Positions 10,263 through 22,620 of a DNA stretch of 64,000 nt are shown here, piece after piece. The first letter of the stretch is position 1. The number at the start of each line of letters is the position of its first letter. The notes beneath the pieces were generated by a model, which was given only the letters and a program-made list of their open reading frames with translations, was not told where the DNA came from and did not search any database. The stretch comes from Delphinus delphis (Eukaryota > Chordata > Mammalia > Artiodactyla > Delphinidae), in the NCBI RefSeq assembly GCF_949987515.2, contig NC_082697.1, positions 23,939,730-24,003,729 of the forward strand. The letters run 5' to 3'. The position numbers and the translations under genes are program-made.

Positions 10263-11234
10263 AGCATTATTGTTCATTTCAGATTTCTAGGCACAGAGTG
10301 GAAGCTCAATATGCTCAACACAGTTGTAGAATTAATTTGGTTTTCAGGTCAAAACAGAATGGCTGACAGATAAGTGTTGCAGGAGATGCTTCCAAGTTGC
10401 TGTTTAATTTTAGCTGCTGCCTTAGACTATCTGCTGGAATGGAACTCCTCCCTGTAGTTCTTTGCAATCCTCACTACTCTCTTGCTTTGTTCATTTACTT
10501 TATCATCCTATGGGCATTTGATTTTCTGGTTCTAACTTTACCAAAGTTTTAAATATTACCTCTCCTAAACCAATAAATGACATACTGGGATATTGTCAGG
10601 ATGGCCAGAAATTAACAAATGAGTTTGTGAGCAGGTAAAAACTAAAATCTGTTTCTAAGGCCGAATCATTCTTGGTCATAATGAATAAATTGATAATTGA
10701 AATTAAAAGATGAGATGAAATCCAAATCATTGAATATTTAGGCATCTACTGTGTGCTGAGTACTGTATTAGAAATTGCCACATTGGTAATAGAAGAGAAA
10801 ACTAGTTGACCAGCTTTATGAAATACTACAGAAGAGATCTTTTTACTTGTGATATGGAGCTATTTTCCAAGAGAGCATTTGGATGACAGAGAGGAAATAT
10901 AGGCATTTATTCACTTGTCAAACATTTATTGAACCCTACCACATACATTGCGCTAGAACTTTGCAGAATACAAGGAGTAATCTACCCAGGATTTCATGTG
11001 GGGTGTGTATATAACATGTTATGGAGCTGGGGTATCAGAGGATGGCACCTCAGAGGTGGCCTTTAAGCAGGACTGCCAAAAACGGTTAGGATCTTCATAC
11101 TTAGAGATGAGACAGTATTTTTACAGGCTGAGTGAAAGCATGAGTGTAGAGATGGGTGTTTAGGAGATAGCAAAGAGTCTAGTTTGGTTGTTGATCAGGA
11201 CTGTCACAGGGCTGTTGTTGAAGTTGAGGCTGGA

Positions 11235-11495
11235 AATGGAGATTGAACAACAGCAATAATAATAGCAGTAGCTCTCATTTTTTACATGTGTATTACTTGC
11301 CAGATAATGTGCCAGGAATTTCATAAGTGGCATTTCATTTAATCCTCACCAACAACCCTGTGAGATAGGCACCAATTTTTATCCCCTTTTTATAGACAAA
11401 GAAACTGAGAAATAGAACTAACAATTGACAGAGAATGAATTTGGGTCTAGGCAGTCTAATTCCAAAGCCTGTATTCTTAGTCTCTGCATGCTATA
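11235..11495 (-). repeat. MIR, antisense
   Basis: Reads 'cagataatgtgccaggaat', 'catttcatttaatcctcacc' and 'atagacaaagaaactgag' in antisense MIR order. Flanking sequence at 10900-11235 and 11500-11900 also looks like degraded ancient repeat, without a clear family. Confidence 0.7.
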
Positions 11496-12114
11496 TACAT
11501 GGAAGGCTTTGAATCCTTTTCAGTTCCAGGCTGAGAAGTTTGGAATTGTTTGACTAGGTAATGGGAAGTCATCTAAAGTTCTTGGCCATACGGTGACATA
11601 ATGAAATCTGTACATTAGGAAAGTAAGCCTGGTCGTGGAGTGTAGGAGCAGCATGGGGAGAAAGGAGAGATGTGGAGCTAGTTTACTCGATCTCCTTCCT
11701 CACTAGATTGTTCCTATGGGCTGGGGCTATATCTCTCTGTCCGTCTCTCCCTTCCTTCAGCTCTGGTGTCTACTTATTGTGTTGTCTGGCACATTTATTT
11801 ATTTCTAAAAATTTAATCTTTTTCTACCTTACCGTGTTCTAAAAACGACTTAAGGTCGCTGCCCAGGAGCTCAGTAAACATTTGCTGAGTTAATTAATAA
11901 ATGACTAGAGGTATATATAGATGTGTACATAAAGGGAGTACTAAGGCTTTGTTGAAGGTAGTAAATGCAGCCTTATAATTTGGTGATAAGCTATGTTTAT
12001 ATATAGGCCCTATAAAAGCAAAAGGCCAGAACCACATCTTTTTTAACTTGTGAAGAATTGTATATTCTGTGTCAGAATATTAACAATCAGTTAATATTAA
12101 CTAAGTTAGAAACC

Positions 12115-12486
12115 CAAAAACTCATAGAAACAGAGAGTAGTATAGAATAATGGTGGTTGTCAGAGGCTGGGAGATGGGGGAAATGGGGAGATGTTTGTCA
12201 AAGGGTATAAACTTTCAGTTATAATATGAGTAAGTTTTGGGGATGTAACGTACAGCATGGTGACTATAGTTAACAGTACTGTATTATATACTTGAAAGTT
12301 GCTAAAAGAATAGATCTTAAATGTTTTCACCATACACCTAAAAATGGTAATTATGTGATGTGATGGATATGTTAACTAACCTTATTGTGATAATCACTTC
12401 TCTATATATGTGTATCCATCTCATTGTATACCTTAAACCTACACAATATTGTATGTCAGTTATATCTCAATAAAGCTGGGAGAAAA
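12115..12486 (+). repeat. L1 3' end (older L1MA/L1MB type), sense
   Basis: Typical 3' end: 'gtggttgtcagaggctggg', 'cagcatggtgactatagtt', 'gatggatatgttaactaacc' and 'atatctcaataaagctggga', ending in an A-rich stretch. Confidence 0.8.
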
Positions 12487-13451
12487 ACCATGTCAGTTTT
12501 AATAATATTAATGATCACCAAATTCAAAGGTTATTCATACTTTAAATAGATATTTAGCTTTGTGTTCAGCATTAATCAGCTGCAAATCCCCCCATACGCA
12601 AAGAGGCAACAAGTCACCAGTAACCAGCTGCTTTACTGACACTGAACCTGTTGAATATTAGTTCCATAGTACCATTTATGTACATTTTCTAAAGATCAGT
12701 CAGCAGCAGTCTCTCACAGGAAGAAATACTCATTGCAAATTTGTGAATCAGATTCCTGTTTTGGATTTTACTTAGGGAAATTATTCATAAGATTAAGTCC
12801 CTTGCCATAATTTTAAATGTTATTTGGAAGTAATTCTGTGTCCCTTCTGTAAGATACAGACTTTAAAAATTCAAACATTTGGAGAAATTCAAAGACACTG
12901 GTTAACTACCAAATACCAGTAAAGGTAGGAAGATGTTAGGTAAACCAGCATTTGAGTAAACTTAATAAGACAAGTCAATGGACCTTAAATAGTGGATTTA
13001 TTAAGTAAACATTCTTTTCCATTGTGGATATTAGCTGTCGGTAGTATGTACATATACGTGCATGCACATATCGATGTGAAATATATTGATATAATTAATA
13101 TAAGTACATTTGAATTTAGAGATGTTTCCTAAAGAAAATGAACCTTCATCTGAGTTCTTTTAGGTTATGTTTAACTTTTCAGTGTATGTGGAGATAACTC
13201 ATTCAGAAGCATTACAATCAGAATGAATAACTGTGTAGAAAAAGTCAGTATATGTTGACTGCCTACCACTGTGGAGGGCTGTATACAGTTGATTAGTTTC
13301 TACCTTCCAAGAATCGAATTCCTTTGGGGAAGTGAAGTGAACATAAAAAGAGGGGAAAGCGTGTTTTAAATGAAGTAGTACGTGCTGTGGGAGTCCAGGA
13401 GAGATCACTTCTACTTGGAGAATCAGGGAAGACTTCTAGAAAAGGTGGTGT
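12487..13451. other. Intron 1 stretch without a recognised feature
   Basis: AT-rich sequence with short open frames only. I see no exon-like segment with good splice sites and no repeat I can name. Confidence 0.5.
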
Positions 13452-14140
13452 ATTAGTTTCCTAGGGCTGCCATAACAAACTACCACAAACTGGGTGACTT
13501 AAAACAACAAAAATTTATTCTCTCACAGTACTTGAGGCTAGAACCTGAATTCGAGGTGTCAGCAGGGCCACGTTCCCTCTGAGACTTCCATCCATTCTTT
13601 TTAAATTTATTTATTTATTTTTGACTGTGTTGGGTCTTTGTTGCTGTGCGCAGGCTTTCTCTAGTTGCAGGGAGCGGGAGCTACTCTTCATTGTGGTGTG
13701 AGGGCTTCTCTTGTTGCAGAGCACGGGGTCTAGGCGCACAGGCTCAGTAGTTGTGGCTCATGGGCTTAGTTGCTCTGTGGCATGTGGGATCTTCCTGGAC
13801 CAGGGCTCAAACCCATGTCCCCTGCATTGGCAGACGGATCCTTACCACTGTACCACCAGGGAAATCACGAGACTTCCATCAATTCTTGACAATTCTTGGT
13901 TTGCGACTACATCACTCTAGTCTCTATCTCTGTTGTCACAGGCATTCTACCTGTGTCTCTGTCTCTGTGTGCAAATTTCTCTCTTATAAGGGCACCAGTC
14001 ATATTGGATTGGGGGTCTACCTCATCTTAACTAATTGCATCTGTACTGATTCTATTTCCAAATCAGGTCACATTCTGTGGTACTGGGAGTTAGTACTTTA
14101 AATATCTTTTGGGGAGACAGTTCAACTTAAAACGGGTGAC
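13452..14140 (-). repeat. MaLR LTR (MLT1-like), antisense, split by a SINE
   Basis: An old solitary LTR of the ERVL-MaLR class. The left part has 'tagtttcctagggctgcc' and 'taccacaaactgggtgac'. The right part has 'ctcttataagggcaccagtc' and 'aatcaggtcacattctgtgg'. No internal viral genes are present. Confidence 0.7.
13600..13868 (-). mobile_element. CHR-type SINE, antisense, inside the MaLR LTR
   Basis: Body from 'ttgactgtgttgggtctttg' to 'ccaccagggaaatcac'. Flanked by a 19-bp target duplication with one mismatch: gagacttccatccattctt at 13581 and gagacttccatcaattctt at 13869. It lacks part of the long-form middle region. Confidence 0.92.
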
Positions 14141-15178
14141 ATGATACAGAAGTATTAAATTTAAATTTACTTATTAAATGGAAGAGTAAAATTGCAACGA
14201 AATGAGTTAGGGAAAAAAGAACCAGAGGAATGATGGACACAGGAAAGCATAAGGAATGTTTAGGAAATGAGATAGAGAAATATGGTTTGCTGGTATATTG
14301 AGGAGTTGTGAGGAGATGAAACCAGAGTATTGTATTGGGTCCTAGACATCAGATCTAGGATATTTGAATGCTGCTGAGTGGGTAGTGTGTGGCAGCAGTA
14401 TAGCCCTGCAGAATTTTGAAATGGTGTATAACTAATTCAGACTTTGGATAATTAATGCAAGCTTTAGGAAGATTCTACGATCAGATGAACATGGATGAGT
14501 AGACACCCTAAAGAAAAACAGATGGTCAGTGATTTAACACACCCAGCCTCCCTCATTTGCCTATGCCAGTAACTTTTCACCAAGACCGTCAAGATATTCC
14601 TCATATGTAAAAAACAAAAATACCACAACAAATGAGAGTTTACTAGCCTCTTGGTCAGTCATCTGTGGGCATTGAGATACATCTGCTTTTTAAGATCTCT
14701 ATTCTATTCAAAAGCCTCTCTATGGATTTAAATATTGATAATCATGTTGTTCTTCATTTTCTTTCAAATCTTTCTTCAAAATCACCTATTTTCCATCGTA
14801 TTTTTTACCTCTTGATTTTTCTCTGAACGCTTTTCAGTTTTTCCATCTCTTTTTAAAACATCACTAATGGAAAGAATTGAGGAAGATTATGTACTATCCA
14901 AGCCAATGATACCTTCTTTTTCTGTGTCTTTTAAATGATAGTTATGTTGACTTTTGTCCACAATAGGACTGTATTCAAATTGTCAATATTCATTCAAATT
15001 GTGGTCAGCAGTGCTCAGGTGCTTTTCCTTATTTGTGCCCAGGCATTTCTTCCTGATTCTATATTTTCATTGCTTATATTTTCTCTAAGAGCATGTGTTT
15101 TCATGAAATTTCTAAAATTATGTTTAAATATTATAGACAAACACATAACGTCCTAGTCATCATATGCATACAGTCTTT
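14141..15178. other. Intron 1 stretch without a recognised feature
   Basis: AT-rich sequence with no convincing exon, and no repeat that I can name. Short open frames are not supported by codon usage or homology I recognise. Confidence 0.45.
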
Positions 15179-15184
15179 TCATAT

Positions 15185-15191
<7 letters not shown>

Positions 15192-15217
<26 letters not shown>

Positions 15218-15407
15218 GTTACGCGGGCCTCTCACTGTTGTGGCCTCTCCCGTTGCGGAGCACAGGCTCCGGACGCGCAGGCCCAGCGGCCATGGCTCAT
15301 GGGCCCAGCCGCTTCGCGGCATGTGGGATCTTCCCGGACCGGGGCACGAACCCGTGTCCCATGCATCGGCAGGCGGACTCTCAACCACTGTGCCACCAGG
15401 GAAGCCC
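15192..15407 (-). mobile_element. Young CHR SINE, antisense
   Basis: Long T-run, 'gcgttacgcgggcctctcac', ending 'ccaccagggaagccc'. Perfect target duplication tcatatagttttt at 15179 and 15408. Low divergence indicates a recent insertion. Confidence 0.95.
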
Positions 15408-15930
15408 TCATATAGTTTTTTATAGTCTTCTTTCATTTGGCCTTATATTGATATACTTTTCCACATGTCTATATAGTTAACATTTTTAATGAATAGATAA
15501 TAAAGTTTAAATACTCCCTGGTTATTTGGCATTTGTATGATTTCCAGTATGTTTTTATTTTTGATTTGCAATTCTAAATTATACTGCTGTAACACCTTTT
15601 TATAACCGCCCCCCCGTAATTTTTTTCTTAGAGTATGTTCCCTAAAATAATTCAGTTAGGTCTAAGGATATCACTTTTTAGCCATATTGTTATTCTGTAG
15701 AACAACTACCAGTTGTTAATATTAGATTTTATAATTTTTTTCTTCTAGTATAATAGTGGTGTGTCACAGTTTTGTGAGAGTTTTGATATTTTAAATGTTT
15801 TATTATGAAAAATTCCAAACATACCAAAAACACACTACCAGAAATAGTACAATGAACACCCTTATTCAGCATGTTGCCATATGCTTACTTATATACTTAT
15901 TATGTTAAGCCTTTTAAAAATAAAGACATT

Positions 15931-16081
15931 GGACTTCCCTGGCAGTCCAGTGGTTAGGACTTGGTGCTTCCAATGCCAGGGGTGTGGGTTCGATCCCTGG
16001 GTCAGGGAGCTAGGATCCTGCATGGCGTGTGGTGTGGCCTCCAAAAAATTTTTTTAAAAATTAAAAAAAATAAAAATAAAA
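15931..16081 (+). mobile_element. Short CHR-type SINE, sense
   Basis: Starts 'ggacttccctggcagtccag' with B-box 'gggttcgatccctgg', and ends in 'gtggtgtggcctcc' plus an A-rich tail. This is the short sub-type, without the long repeated body. Confidence 0.88.
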
Positions 16082-16474
16082 TTGGCATCATAGTATTATG
16101 CCTTTAAATACTGTAGCATGTATCTCTTACAAATAAGAACATTTTCCTACATTATCACAACACCGTTATCATACTGAACAAAATTATCATTCATTCCTTA
16201 ATGTTTCTAACATTAAGTCTATATTTGTTTCTCCAGTTGTCTCCATAATGACATAACTGCCTGGTTCAAAGTGGAATCAAATTAAGAACTATGCATTGTA
16301 TCTGTATGTTGCTGTTTTTGTAGTCTTTTTTTTTTAAACCTAGAACAATTCTCATTTCTTGTCTGCTTCCTCACCTTTTTTCCCCCCATGGCACTGATTT
16401 GTTGAGATCCGAGCAGTTTTCTTGTTGTATGTCCCACATCCTGGATATATCTGATTGTTTTCTTTTTTAAAACT

Positions 16475-17036
16475 TTATTTATTTATGGCCGTGTTAGGTC
16501 TTCGTTGCGGCACGTGGGATCTTTGTTTACATGCGGGCTCTTTTTTTTTTTAATAATTCCATTTTTTTTCTTAATTTTTATTTTATCTTATTTTTGGCTG
16601 TGTTGGGTCTTCATTGCTGCATGTGGGCTTTTCTCTAGTTGCGGTGAGGGGGACCTACTCTTCTTTGTGGTGCGTGGGCTTCTATTGTGGTGGCTTCTCT
16701 TGTTGCAGAGCACGGGCTCTAGGCGCATGGGCTTCAATAGTTGTGGCACGCAGGTTCCATTGTTGTGGCTCACGGGCTCTAGAGCTCAGGCTCAGTAGAT
16801 GTGGCGCACGGGCTTAGTTGCTCCGCGGCATGTAGGATCTTCCCGGACCAGGGCTCGAACCCATGTCCCCTGCATTGGCAGGCGGATTCTTAACCACTGT
16901 GCCACCAGAGAAGCCCTACATGCGGGCTCTTAATTGAGGCATGCATGTGGGATCTACTTCCCCGACCAGGGATCAAACCCAGGCCCCCTGCATTGGGAGC
17001 ACGGAGTCTTGACCACTGGACCACCAGGGAAGTCCC
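16475..17036 (-). mobile_element. Outer CHR-type SINE, antisense, split by another SINE
   Basis: The tail side at 16475-16542 (tttatggccgtgttaggtc) and the head side at 16917-17036 (ccaccagggaagtccc) belong to one antisense SINE. They are separated by a complete younger SINE with its own target duplication. Confidence 0.85.
16543..16916 (-). mobile_element. Inner CHR-type SINE (long form), inserted in another SINE
   Basis: Body from 'ttggctgtgttgggtcttca' to 'ccaccagagaagccc'. The target duplication tacatgcgggctctt at 16528 and 16917 is made of outer-SINE sequence, which proves the order of insertion. Confidence 0.92.
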
Positions 17037-17586
17037 TTAACTTGTTCTTTTGTTGTTGTATTTCCCTAAACTGGAAGGTTTAAGACTTGATTAGATTCTA
17101 GCTAAACATTTCGGCAAAAATATTTAATAAATACTCTTTACATTGCATCATATCCTGAGGTGCATAAATGTCTTGTTGTCCCACTATTGATGATAACTTT
17201 GATCATAGGGTTAAGGTTGTGACTGCCAGATCTCTCCATTGCGAAGTTGCATTTTTTTCTTTTGTGACTATCAATTTTTTTTTAAATTTTTATCAATGAT
17301 GAGTATTTTTCAGTCTTGTTTGAACCAGTTTTTCATATCATTTGACCCTTTGTTCAGTGTAGATTTGATATTTTCAAGTTTGTACTATATATTTTAAAAT
17401 TTTATACAGTGTAATAAAGAATGGTGCGTTGTTATAAAAGATAAATTTCAAGTTTCAAAATATAACTAAAATCAAATGTAATTTAACAAAAAAAAATAAA
17501 CCTTACATATTGCAAATATGTAATAGAGGGCATTTCTTTGACAGAATTTTGTGATGAGTCACGTTTGCTATTTTAAAAATCATTCT

Positions 17587-17944
17587 AGGGACTTCCCTGG
17601 TGGCGCAGTGGTTAAGAATCCTCCTGCCAATGCGGGGGACATGGGTTCAATCCCTGGTCTGGGAAGATCCCACATTGCCATGGAGCAACTAAACCCATGC
17701 GCCACAACTGCTGAGCCTGTGCTCTAGAGCCCAAGAGCCACAACTGCTGAACCCATGTGCCACAGCTACTGACACACGTGCGCCTAGAGCCCATGCTCCA
17801 CAACGAGAAGCCACCACAATGAGAAGCCCACATGCCTCAACGAAGAGTAGACCCCCCTCACCACAGCTAGAGAAAGCCCATGTGCAGCAATGAAGACACA
17901 ATGCAGCCAAAAATAAATAAATTACTTAATTTTTTTTAAAAAAA
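17587..17944 (+). mobile_element. CHR-type SINE (long form), sense
   Basis: Head 'gggacttccctggtggcgca', B-box-like 'gggttcaatccctgg', long body, and an A/T tail with aaataaataaa. Flanked by tcattcta and gcattcta plus A-rich bases. Confidence 0.88.
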
Positions 17945-18369
17945 GCATTCTAAGCAGGCAAAAATTGAGAAACATAAAGGTCTTGAATAAAAGATTTCTC
18001 TTTTTCTTTTTGAAATGGAGATAAATCCTGAATTCATAAGTTGTTTTACAAACCCACCCCAGAAGCACTCAGAATTTATTTTTGTTTCTTGTCCTCTTGA
18101 GTGTTTCATTTGGCTGTCTTTTATATACCAATTCTTTATCAATTTTAAATAGCTATTTTTTTCTGTCATTCCTATTATAGATTTTTTTAATTCCATTTTC
18201 TGCTGCAAATAATGCTCAAATAGGATTTTCCTTTCAAACCACAAAGGCAGTATAGGCTTATTGAACAAGTTGGGTCTCATCTGAGGTGCACAAAGAGAAA
18301 GCCAACCATCCCCTCCTCTCCAGTTCACATCCTCCAACATATCCAACTAGCCTAATGTGATTCTTCCAT

Positions 18370-19190
18370 GTTTTTCTCTATGCTCTTAGAAACACAAATA
18401 TACATACTGATTCATATTCTGTCTTATTTTGTAAGATTTTCATGATGCCATATGCATTATACTACAACTTCTGTTTTTTACTTTATAGGGTATCATACGT
18501 TTTCTTCCATATCATTAAACAGATATCTAATTCATTTTTTTGTGCTGCATAATACTCCATTTATGTAGATTTATCTCAGTGGGCATTCAGGTTGTTTCCA
18601 ATTTTTTTTCCCATCACAAACAGTAGACATTTTTATACATATATCTTTAAGAAGTGAAGCTTTTACTTCTGTAGGATAAATTCCCAAGTATGGGTTATTT
18701 CAATATTATGAACTGCCAGGTTATTTTCCATAAAGGTGGTTGCAGTTCTTATTCCCACTGGCCCTGGATAACAGGTATCTTTTTAGTTTTTGCCTATCAG
18801 CTGGGTGAAAAGTGTTTTCTTATTTTAATGTTCGTTTCCCTGACCATTAATAAATTGCGTACATTCATTGTCCAATTTGCATTCCCTATTCTGCAAATCA
18901 TCTTTGCCAATCCTTTAACTTATTTTTCTCTTGGGTTGTTAATTTTTTACTTTTTAATCAGTTTGGGGATACTTTTGTGTATTTCGGGTATTAACCCCTT
19001 TTTTGTCACATTGTGCAAGTATATTATCCCAGCCTTTCATTTGGCTTTTGACTTTGTGGTTTCTTTGACATATAGACTATTTTAAATATCTAATCATGTC
19101 TGTCAGTCTTTTTCTTTATGATTTCTAGGTTCCTGTCTTGCTCACCACCATTCCACTGAAGTTAATAATTCTTCTAAATTTTTTTCTATA
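18370..19190 (-). repeat. Old antisense L1 (3' end and ORF2)
   Basis: Antisense L1 order: 'gtgctgcataatactccat', 'gggcattcaggttgtttcc', 'tgcctatcagctgggtgaaa', 'atcccagcctttcatttggc'. The reading frame is broken; a 131-aa open frame on the + strand here is antisense LINE sequence. Confidence 0.75.
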
Positions 19191-19210
19191 TTTTTGTTTT
19201 GTTAATATTT

Positions 19211-19417
19211 TTTTTTTTTTTTTTGCGGTACGCGGGCCTCTCACTGTTGCGGCCCCTCCTGTTGCAGAGCACAGGCTCCGGATGCGCAGGGTCAGCGGCC
19301 ATGGCTCACGGGCCCAGCCGCTCCGTGGCATGTGGGATCTTCCCAGACCCGGGACACGAAACCGTGTCCCCTGCATCGGCAGGCGGACTCTCAACCACTG
19401 TGCCACCAGGGAAGCCC
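19211..19417 (-). mobile_element. Young CHR SINE, antisense
   Basis: T-run, 'gcggtacgcgggcctctcac', ending 'ccaccagggaagccc'. Target duplication tgttttgttaatattt (19195) and tgttttgttaattttt (19418). Confidence 0.93.
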
Positions 19418-19869
19418 TGTTTTGTTAATTTTTAACCTTAATTTTGTTTTTCTTGTTTTTGCAACTGGGACAGAAATTTATTTCTTTGTTTTTTAATATA
19501 AATGAACCTGTTTATTATGCCATTGAATTTCTTCTCCTGATCAAAAAATTATCTCTTCTTCATTATTTACGGATAAGATTATTTTAAGAAATCTCTCTTG
19601 AATTTTGAAAAAATGTTTTTCTGGTTGTTCCAAGTCAGTTTGGATGCTCTACCTATGTTTGAAAATAATAGTGTGTTCATCTAATAACAGTTCTGTCTGC
19701 AGGTTTGCCAAGTGTATTCTGGGTCATCAATAATGATGAAATGGTAGCTACAGGCTAGCTGTAGCTGAAAGCTGATCTGAGGACTCCAGTATTTGATTTT
19801 AAAAGAAAGTGACAATTGTAAGAGCATAAAGCAAAAAAAAAAAAAAAAGGCCTGACAAAACTGTGAATG

Positions 19870-20212
19870 CACCTGACCCTCTGTATCCGTGGGTTCCTCA
19901 TCTGCATATTCAACCAACCAGGGATTGAAAACATTCCCCCCCAAAAATTCCAGAAAGTTCCAAAGAGCAAAACTTGAATTTGTCAAGTTTTTGGAAACTA
20001 TTTACATTGTATTTACAACTATTTACATATCATTTACATTGTGTTAGGTATTATAGGTAATCTAGAGATGACTTACAGTATATGGGTAGGATGTGCTGTT
20101 ATATGCAAATACTACAGCATTTTATATAAGGGACTTGAGCATCTGCAGATTTTAGTTTTGCGGGGCAGTCCTGGAATCAATACCCCATGGATACCGAGGG
20201 ATGACTCTGTGT
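19870..20212. repeat. TcMar-Tigger-type MITE (MER2-like)
   Basis: One end reads 'ccctctgtatccgtgggttcc' and 'catattcaaccaaccaggg'. The other reads 'gcatctgcagattttagttt' and 'ccatggataccgaggga'. The matching 'tatccgtggg/ccatggata' ends are the terminal inverted region of this Tigger-derived family. Confidence 0.65.
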
Positions 20213-20702
20213 TAAAACAGTGGAGAAGAAGAAACACTGGCAGACTCTTAGAATGATGGCCTAAGGACTTTTGTAATTTAGAGCCCAGATTTCATGATTT
20301 AAGTTTCTTGTTAGAAACTTAATAGAGAAAAAAAAGCCATTGTTCTCTCAAGTTGTCTTCAACACTTTCTTCAGGCAAGGCAACATTCATTATCATTATA
20401 TAACCTGCTTTTCTAGTGCTTTTAAAATGAAGTATTTCTTTTGTAAAGAAGTGTCATACATAAAATGAAAGACTTCCCTACAACTAAGAAGCTTTGGACA
20501 AATTGTTTACTCGGGCCTTAATTTTTTTGTCTGTTCCATGCAGGTATTGGACTGGATGATTACCAAGGGACCTCTAATGGTGCTCGGTCTCATCAAGTTA
20601 TATTTAGGGAATTTTTAAAAAATTACTTCCTAGATTGTAGGATTTGGTCAGCTTTTCAATGTCATTTGTATATTACAGCATGGGTTAAAAGACTGGAATT
20701 CC

Positions 20703-20826
20703 CTTTTTTTTTTTTTTTGCCACTCTGTGCAGCATGCAGGATCTTAGTTCCCCAACCAGGGATCGAACCTGTGACACCTGCATTGGGAGTGCGGAGTCTT
20801 AGCCATTGGACTGCCAGGGAAGTCCC
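20703..20826 (-). mobile_element. Short CHR-type SINE, antisense
   Basis: T-run followed by 'gccactctgtgcagcatgca', 'ccaaccagggatcgaacctg' and 'ctgccagggaagtccc'. Confidence 0.88.
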
Positions 20827-21025
20827 CCTGCATTGTTTTTCGACTGAAGCTTTATTATGAATGAAAGAAAGTGGTGGTTCACAACTAGAACATGACATAT
20901 AAAGTAGTTTTTCTTTACATTTTACTTTATCCATTTACTGTGGTATCTAACAAGATGGGAAAACTCTCATTGAACCTCTGACTTAATCTGTTAGTTTATA
21001 TTGTACTCAATTAAAATTATTAACT

Positions 21026-21243
21026 ACAGTTGACCCTTGAACAACATGGTCTGACTGTGCCAATTCACTTATACGCAGATTTTTTTTTTTCAATAAATAC
21101 ATAGTACAGTACATCCACAGTTGGTCGAATCCATGGATATAAAACCACAGGTATGGAGGGCTGGCTGTAAACTTATACTCAAATTTTTGAATGCTTCTGG
21201 GGTCAGAGCCCCTAACTCCTACGTTGTTCAAAGCTCAACTGTA
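21026..21243. repeat. TcMar-Tigger-type MITE
   Basis: Terminal inverted repeats are acagttgacccttgaacaac (left) and the reverse-complement-like acgttgttcaaagctcaact (right). The interior has 'cttatacgcagatttttt' and 'ttggtcgaatccatggata'. A SINE inserted in the last bases of the right terminus. Confidence 0.75.
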
Positions 21244-21453
21244 GGGCTTCCCTGGTGGCACAGTGGTTGAGAGTCCACCTGCCGATGCAGGGGACACGCG
21301 TTCGCGTCCCGGTCCGGGAAGATCCCACATGCAGCGGAGCAGCTGGGCCCGTGAGCCATGGCCGCTGGGCCTGCGCATCCGGAGCCTGTGCTCCGCATCG
21401 GGAGAGGCCACAACAATGAGAGGCCCGTGTACCGCAAAAAAAAAAAAAAAAGG
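21244..21453 (+). mobile_element. Young CHR SINE, sense
   Basis: Head 'gggcttccctggtggcacag', B-box region 'cgttcgcgtcccgg', and a pure A tail. Target duplication tcaactgta at 21235 and 21454, which lies within the Tigger MITE end. Confidence 0.94.
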
Positions 21454-21943
21454 TCAACTGTATATATCTGTGTTAGCATGAGTAGTTTTAGGGATTTCAA
21501 ATTTTGCATTTCACAGATTTATTTTTTGTTTCTTATACTAAAATGTCAGGATTGAAATGAAGATTTAATGTTAATATTCCCTAATCTCTTAAATTGTCTA
21601 TTATCCCTACCAAGAGCAAACCAGGGTTGTTACAGTAGTGAAATGCCAGTCTCCTTGACAGGCATTTTGTTGATCTTTTCAGGGCACTAAGTTTCTATGA
21701 TTTGGCTGGAGGTTTGCATAAATTTTCCGTTGGGAACCCTGGACTTGGGAACAGGAAGCATGTAAGAGTTTTATAAGAATCTTATAAGAGGGTGTAGGGA
21801 GGATGGAATTGGATCTTAAATTAAGTTGTGTCATAGCAAATTGTCTTTCACAGTTCACATTTAACTATTTATTAATATACTTTAAAAAATGCCTTATCCT
21901 GAAACATTTAAGGTTATGTGGTTAAAAGGCCAACTTAATTTTT

Positions 21944-22148
21944 TTTTTTTTTTTTTGCGGTACGCGTGCCTCTCATTGTTGTGGCCTCTCCCGTTGCGGA
22001 GCACAGGCTCCGGACACACAGGCTCAGCAGCCATGGCCCACGGGCCCAGCCACTCCGCGGCATGTGGGATCCTCCCGGACCGGGGCACGAACCCGTGTCC
22101 CCTGCATTGGCAGGCGAACTCCCTACCACTGTGCCACCAGGGAAGCCC
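21944..22148 (-). mobile_element. Young CHR SINE, antisense
   Basis: T-run, 'gcggtacgcgtgcctctcat', ending 'ccaccagggaagcccc'. Target duplication caacttaattttt (21931) and cagcttaattttt (22149). Confidence 0.93.
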
Positions 22149-22394
22149 CAGCTTAATTTTTAAAATACTATAAGTGTAATATCCAGACCTAGGCATTCAT
22201 GAAAATATTATTTAAATTATCCTTTCCACAATTTTTTTGTTTCTTATATAGTAACTTCAGGAGCAGGAAACTGTTTAGCAGAGTGCCTGGTACATAGTAG
22301 GTGGTTGGTAAACGGAGGTTGAACAAATGCATCCATTGCAAGTATTCAAATTACAGTAGATTAGAAATTAAGAAAAAAGAAATTATGAGGAACT

Positions 22395-22607
22395 TTTTTT
22401 TTAAGGAATTTTATTGATTGATGGATGGATTGATTGATTTTATTTGGTTGTGCCAGGTCTTAGTTGCAGCAGGTAGCCTCCTTAGTTGTGGCATGCGAAC
22501 TCTTAGTTGTGGCATGCATGTGAGATCTAGTTCCCTGACCAAGGATTGAACCCGGGCCCCCTGCATTGGAGCACACAGTCTTAACCACTGTGCCACCAGG
22601 GAAGTCC
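22395..22607 (-). mobile_element. CHR-type SINE, antisense (first of two at one site)
   Basis: T-rich start, 'ttggttgtgccaggtcttag', ending 'ccaccagggaagtcc'. The left duplication resembles tgaggaactt (near 22386) and the right one is gtgagggactt (22610). The right copy was later used as the target by the next SINE. Confidence 0.85.
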
Positions 22608-22620
22608 CTGTGAGGGACTT

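Larger units (their letters stand above)
15770..17360 (-). repeat. Old LINE-type repeat, antisense, interrupted by SINEs
   Basis: Diverged sequence with 'gaaaaattccaaacatacc', 'tagtacaatgaacaccctta', 'agattctagctaaacatttc' and 'gtgactgccagatctctcc'. A recognisable second copy of the same repeat is at 44960-46640. I favour an old L1 3' portion but cannot fix the sub-family. Confidence 0.55.

Noticed and set aside
17587..17700. tRNA-like A and B boxes in the SINE heads
   Set aside because: They are the internal promoter remnants of tRNA-derived SINEs. No cloverleaf with an intact acceptor stem is present, so they are not called as tRNA genes.
17936..18346. 136-codon minus-strand open frame
   Set aside because: No recognisable domain or homologue, in AT-rich intron sequence, with no splice or promoter support.
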